Assembly: GCF_008831285.2 (NCBI RefSeq)
Contig: NC_045138.2
Location: forward strand, 20,307,934 to 20,371,933
Direction of reading: 5' to 3'
From: Nymphaea colorata
Taxonomy: Eukaryota > Streptophyta > Magnoliopsida > Nymphaeales > Nymphaeaceae
Length of the DNA: 64,000 nucleotides
Of this stretch, positions 58,725 to 64,000 are shown one piece after another. Position 1 is the stretch's first letter. Each line of letters begins with the position of its first letter. Under the pieces are notes generated by a model that was not told the origin of the DNA, did not search any database, and saw nothing but the letters and a program-made list of their open reading frames with translations. Position numbers and translations under genes: made by a program.

Positions 58725-61700
58725 TCATCTCTTCCTCTTGGCACCCCCTGAGCCTCGAGCAGTCTTCTTCTGGGCAGAACCTTTTGAGGCTGCTGCTTCC
58801 GAACTCGTGGTTGCTCCATTTTTCAAATCCAGCTGCACTTGTATTCCTGTAATTATGGAAAAGAAAAAATATATAAAGAGCACAGTATCAATATTTGGAA
58901 ACTACGTGAGGCCAAACAACAGATGTAAAGGAGTCACCTTTTGATTTGTCATTCTGAAGAGAGAGTTCCACAGGTCCATCTTCCTTGGCACCAGATTCTA
59001 ACAAGAGAGGAAAACATGCAAACAAACCATCATAAGCAACAAAGCTTGCAGCCTTTTCAAATATATTGTCCCAATCATCATGCATATGCTTCACGTGCAG
59101 TGCAGGCATTTTCAGGCAAGAGCTTTTTTCCATTTCTAACGCAAGCTAAAGAGTAACCACATCTGAAACATGATATTTGGTCGCACTCCTGGTATAAAAT
59201 CTCGTGGCTGATACCCGCACTCCCAAGGCCTATGCCTGCTTAGGCTTGGGCAGAGGGTGGTCCCTTGGGACTTAACCACTAACTGATTTTCCTGAAACTG
59301 AGCCCAACCCACTGAACCAACCCTCCTGGGCTTTTCCAAAAAATATGGGAAGATTGAAGATGACACAGAATGTAAGCTAAGGAAAGGTTACGTACCAGGG
59401 TCTTCTGTGTCTGGTGATTCTTCTTCATCATCTTCCACCAAAGCATCACCTTTCTCTTCTACGACACCATCTTCCACAGGCTCTAATATTGCTGCAATCC
59501 TTTTCTTTGGAGCCTTTTTCTGCCCTGGAAGGGTGATTAGATCTGCTACACGAACAATGCGAGAACTGCTTCCTTGCTTGTATGCCTTTGTAAGTGCAGA
59601 CTTTACAGCTGGTTGTATCCCATCCAGCGGATTAGGATGTCCCTATAAATTAATCAACAGTCAGTGAAATCGAAGAAATGGAAAAATAGTGAATCATGAA
59701 AACCAACCATTTCAAGTAGAGAGGATTTTGGTGAAATACACAAAATTACATAAAGTTAAGTGACAATTTACATTTAAGAACAACTTTGCACTGCCCACCT
59801 ACACTACAGATTCAAAAAACTTTAACATAATCAGAAAACTACTTCACCAAATGAATAGCTGGATCATTAACAACATATACACCAATGTCTACACTCTAAA
59901 GTGACATCTTTTAGAGAGAGAGAGAGAGATTTTGCTGTTCAGCACCAGAATTTTATGTGCTTTTATTCTCAAGCCCATCTGTGTCAATGATGTGTATTAA
60001 TTATTAAAGATCTCTCTCTCTCTATATATACATATATAGGGAACAATAAATAATGATTTTCAGTCTGCAGAACAGAATTTGTAAAGGCTTTTAGCTCTTT
60101 CCACTTAAAAATAAATAATGCTTTAGGTCTTTCCACTTATAAATCCAATTACATATTGAAAATGATTATATTTTCCATCCTACTTTTTTGGAAATTCTGG
60201 GTCCACTTATGTGGTTAGAATGTAGATTTATCAAAGAAAACGTTGAGAATTACAAGCTGTACATTTAACTGCACATGTGTGTGTGTGTGCGCGTGTGTGT
60301 CCAGGCAAACATTTTGACAATATAGCTTGTAATTGCAGAAAAGTAAAAAATAAAAATATGTAGGTTCATCTAGATCAAAAGAATTTCAGATAGTTCAACA
60401 AGTTTCCAGGCACATATGTGAACCTCAGAATTTGATACATAAAAGAACAGAACCTGGAACTTGGATAATTCAACAATTGTGTCAAAATCCTCCTGACTCA
60501 TTGAGTATGCATCCATGAACTCCACAACCTCTTGAACTGCAGCATCCTGTATGTACAAATTGAGACAATAGCTTTTAGAACATTTTTCCAAGCCACAGAA
60601 ACGGAATGCACTCTCAATATGAGCTTTGACGTTCCAAACCTTAGGCATCGTGCGAAGAGGATCAGTCATTCGCTTCAAGAGAAGTGGGAAGTAATCAAGG
60701 CGCATTGTACCCCTATGCAGTACAACAAAAGGTTTAGAATACGAAAATAGTCTTGAAAGAAAACGTACAAAGTTGTTAAACCAATGTCGCAACATGACAG
60801 TAGGCCCAGGTCAGTGAAAAAACATAAAGAACAAAGAAAGAAAATCAGCCCAATAAGCTCAACCTATTGGAAATAAAAGGAATGATTGGATTAATTCATG
60901 CATTCAAAATTCCAATACAGATCACCAGGCATAGATACTGACAAGATACACACTATCACCATATTGACTCAGACACATGGTTACTAGGCTACAGCTTGGC
61001 TTATAATCTTAACGTCTAGAGAAAATTTATGAAAAATGTATGTGCACTAAAGCACAGAAAATTGAAACGATAAAAAATAGTGTACCACAAGGAGAAAGAA
61101 GGTGGTGATTGGGAAATAATTACGTTTCAATGTAGTGCAGGAAGCTCACAGACACTGACAAAATTGTATCTTGTAGATCATATGCATTAGGCAACCCTCT
61201 CCAATAGCCACTTCTGACCCAACCCCTTCCCTCCAAAGGCACAACTATATATGTGCAGACATCATTGCAAGAGTGCAGTTGTTTTACCAGTTCAAGATGG
61301 CTTTATTAGTATCGCTTTGTATGAATGGTAACAATGTATGCAGAGAATGGTTTCATATGGTTTACATTAAAACTTAGCAACCTATTCAACTGGAGGTATA
61401 TATATTCAAGACGTTACCTGTCTGCATCAGAAGCACGAGAAGCCATAAAATGAATATGAACATCATCCAATAGCCTCAGATTCTTTCCCATGGTTGAGTT
61501 TTTCCCCAGCCATCCACCAAACCTATTAAAATTTCGCTCTCCCTGAAAGGCAAGATTAACCAGAAACACAAAAAGGCTTTATGGATAATGTAGATGTTAC
61601 TAGAAAGAACTTTTGAAGTATAGACATAAGATATTTGTTTCATAGATGAGGGTGCACTGTAATTTACCTGCTCAAGGATCTCCCTCTGGCCATGCAACAA

Positions 61701-62657
61701 TGCAGCACTAGCAGAACAAGCAAGCCAATCAATATCATCAGGCAGAAAGAGGCCAGACATAAAGAAATTTGAAAGCATTGAACTCAGGAAACCTACGGAA
61801 TAATACAAGATGCAAGAGAACCAGATTGTGATAGTTGCCATTGACGATATCTACGGATTTGCACATTGATTATGTCCCCATCTCCAATGGATTCAGCAGC
61901 ACGAGCAATTAATTTCATGCGTTGAACACCACTGTCATCTTTGCTTCCCAAACTAGGACGATAATTGATGTAATTTTCCTTGCATAAGAGAAAGATTTGA
62001 ATAAGAGGAGCATACAATCACACAACATTATGAATTTGAAAGTCTCACTAATAATAAGAGAAGAAAAAATGAAACATGACCATCAGAAGTTGCATAGAAG
62101 GCCTGGATGGGCCAGATACCAAACACGAATACCTGTTGATCCCAGTTACATACTTCTTATATACTAGGAATGAGAAGTTACCTTCATTTACAATAACTGA
62201 ATAAAAACAACTAGAGGAAAACGGAAATTCCAAAGATATAACGTCTTAAAAAAATCTTCACACATATTAGCTTATCGAAACTTAAAACCTAATAGTTTAT
62301 AGAAACTTGAAGACCTCCCATACCTTTAAAAAACAAAATATGATAAACCCCATAAATTCAATCATAAAGATAAGAAAAAACCACTAATTAGGGCAATGAA
62401 TAAGAAAAAATAAGGCTGCTTGCAGAAAACCAATTACTTGGAAACTGCCCAGATCAGGTCATCAAGTTGCATGAATGGCGACAACAGTGATGATGCTTGG
62501 ACGATAATGTCTTGCACCTAAACCCAGCCAAGAAAAACATGAAATGAACTCAAATAAACTGTCTACCTGAATAAGAAGAGGGACAAGATCAGGGTCACTC
62601 ATGCTTAGATCGATTCTCTCATCCATCCGCAACTTTCCACCACCATACCCGAAGAGC
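58725..62657 (-). CDS. RFC1: Replication factor C subunit 1, C-terminal part (gene continues past the window)
   Basis: Nine exons on the minus strand (62657-62567, 61978-61797, 61707-61668, 61542-61418, 60712-60640, 60546-60454, 59642-59396, 58997-58938, 58846-58725) join in phase to about 344 residues, ending Gly-Gly-Ala-Lys-Arg-Lys-Arg. RFC1 is the large subunit of the clamp loader that opens PCNA onto primer-template DNA in the nucleus. The visible part is the C-terminal RFC1 domain: Leu-Phe-Gly-Tyr-Gly-Gly-Gly-Lys-Leu-Arg-Met-Asp-Glu, Glu-Asn-Tyr-Ile-Asn-Tyr-Arg-Pro-Ser, Ala-Ala-Glu-Ser-Ile-Gly-Asp-Gly-Asp, Ala-Leu-Leu-His-Gly-Gln-Arg-Glu, Phe-Gly-Gly-Trp-Leu-Gly-Lys-Asn-Ser. An acidic stretch and a basic nuclear-type tail follow. 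All match plant RFC1 as I recall it. The BRCT and AAA+ parts must lie on exons to the right of 64000. Exon 61707-61668 is only 40 nt. Confidence 0.95.
60276..60301. repeat. (GT)n microsatellite in an RFC1 intron
   Basis: A GT run with a GCGC interruption lies in the intron between the RFC1 exons at 60454 and 59642. Confidence 0.9.
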
Positions 62658-64000
62658 CTGAATAAAAGCTATTCAGGTGAGAACCTTGAGCAGAACACTT
62701 CCATGGCAAGAACACAAGAAAATATGGCTTGCCTTTTGAGCAAATTAGTCAGTATAAACAAAAGTAAACACAGGTTAAAAATTCTTAGACTTCACACCAA
62801 GAGGTTCATCATCCAAAAACTACAAGATGACTTAAAACGATTATACAGCAACGGCATAATAAATTTTACTCCTCTCAAAATTATTTATTTACAGGAGTCG
62901 CAACATTTTAGGCCTAGATTGCATCTGGTGCTATAATCAACAATCTAGAAGTAATATACATGCTACGGAAAGGAAACAAAATACTTGCATCAGAAAGACA
63001 AGTGAAAGATGATCGAACTTGCCAACAACTGAACTAAACATTTAGCAAATAGGCAAGAGATGACCTGGAAAGTTAAAACCATATCAGTATGACTTCTAGA
63101 CCCTGCTTAAAAGGCTTTCTTTCCACCTTCAGTTGAAATTTACCATTTGCCAAGCAAAAACTGAAGAGTAGGTTAGCAAATGGTAGTTATCTCCCATTAC
63201 CTTAAAGGACTGACAGTAAAAATTCATGGCTGCCAAATTTGCTTTGAAGTCAAATAGAATTTCTCCAATGTATAATAATCTTATTAATTGGTGGAAGCCT
63301 GTATCTCCAGCGACTGTTCACATCTGATAGATATAGAAAAATTCCTCGTTGATATACTCAACAGAAGCAGAACAAAAGCTCAGAGGTTTGGATGACTTCT
63401 GGCCGTTAGCTTGAGAAATGGCCTCTGAAGTTCCAAACATCCTAGCTGAATGGTTGAACGTCCCACTATAAGTATCACCAACCCAAAATTTTGATGATCC
63501 AAGACAAAACTTGATGGAAACACTATAGTGATTTACCACCATTCAGTTCAGACAAGTGATTGAGAGGCAATGTCAAAGAAGAAAATTAAAAAAGCTTTCA
63601 ATGTTAAACCGTTGTAATGGATCCATTAGCCATTTTACTCACCCATTTCCACTATACATTTGTCATGCTTAAACATAGGGTCTTCTCCCTTCTCATACAA
63701 AAGTAATTTAGCATATTCCCTGTTTCTCCCATTCCATATTCAATTGTGTAACCCATATAGAAATGAGAATACAGTTGCATGAAAACAGGCTAAGGAAATT
63801 AAGTATATGTTCTTTCACATTTCAAGATATTTCTTCTTTCCCTTTATATTTTACATTCCTTTAATTTTGTTTTATAAGCATCTTATGACATGACCTATGA
63901 TTAGTGATCAGACAAGAGGTTTACTATCGGAGTGGACATGAGTCACACAAGACATAACGTAAGGACATTTGGATGACCCAGACAATGGACTTCTGACTAT
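62658..64000 (-). other. RFC1: Presumed RFC1 intron(s) up to the window edge
   Basis: The RFC1 exon ending at 62657 has a good acceptor (TTTTATTCAG), so the gene must continue to the right. I found no stretch here that reads like the expected preceding RFC1 sequence. One minus-strand open frame at 63542-63318 has protein-like composition (Phe-Trp-Val-Gly-Asp-Thr-Tyr-Ser-Gly-Thr-Phe-Asn-His) but does not resemble RFC1 and lacks clear splice boundaries. Confidence 0.6.

Noticed and set aside
62442-62518. Possible RFC1 exon (minus strand) reading Val-Gln-Asp-Ile-Ile-Val-Gln-Ala-Ser-Ser
   Set aside because: The flanking exons already join in phase and match RFC1 without it, so it is intronic unless transcripts show otherwise.
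1-64000. tRNA genes
   Set aside because: Several B-box-like GGTTCRA words were inspected, but none sits in a sequence that folds to a complete tRNA cloverleaf. Some were listed as SINE candidates instead.

Overview
The window is nuclear DNA from a flowering plant. Every recognisable gene has GT-AG introns and its best-remembered relatives are plant proteins: a SINAT-type ubiquitin ligase, sucrose-phosphate phosphatase, an RHF2A-type RING-H2 ligase, a fasciclin-like arabinogalactan protein and the large subunit of replication factor C. Gene density is low, with about seven genes in 64 kb. Intergenic DNA is AT-rich and full of (AT)n/(AG)n microsatellites, small inverted-repeat transposons and tandem duplications. 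The FLA first exon and the two small single- or two-exon genes are markedly GC-rich, which fits a non-eudicot (basal angiosperm, magnoliid or monocot) better than a typical eudicot. That placement is an inference and I cannot name the species.

Layout. 1-3.2 kb: three coding exons of a SINA/SINAT RING E3 ligase (+). 3.2-9.3 kb: intergenic, with a 142-bp tandem duplication. 9.3-12.7 kb: an eight-exon sucrose-phosphate phosphatase gene (+), complete and with an intact active site. 13.5-14.4 kb: a probable decayed gene (-). 16.9-17.4 kb: a small membrane-anchored basic protein (+) whose 105-nt intron keeps the frame open. 22.8-23.3 kb: a single-exon gene of the plant Cys-Cys-Cys-Pro-Cys family (+). 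23.3-36.6 kb: a transposon- and repeat-dominated block holding two Tourist-like MITEs, one hAT-like MITE, a 235-bp inverted repeat pair, a 606-bp tandem duplication and a 69/70-bp tandem array with a higher-order period. 36.6-39.4 kb: an RHF2A-like RING-H2 ligase (+) with a good TATA box. 39.4-50.0 kb: intergenic, rich in microsatellites. 50.0-53.5 kb: a class of FLA with two FAS1 domains (+), whose true C-terminus lies in an 80-nt second exon 2 kb downstream. 58.7-62.7 kb: the last nine coding exons of RFC1 (-); the 5' part of that gene is beyond the window.

The genes do not form a pathway. They are ordinary independently expressed plant genes: two ubiquitin ligases, the last step of sucrose synthesis, a cell-wall glycoprotein and the sliding-clamp loader. 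I found no convincing new biological system. The items most worth a second look are the decayed gene at 13.5-14.4 kb, the nested tandem array at 27.2-27.7 kb, the perfect 27-bp-arm hairpin at 21.74 kb, the frame-preserving intron at 17.06-17.16 kb and the hidden terminal exon of the FLA gene. All splice sites were placed by reading consensus GT/AG, frame continuity and remembered family sequences; no search was run.
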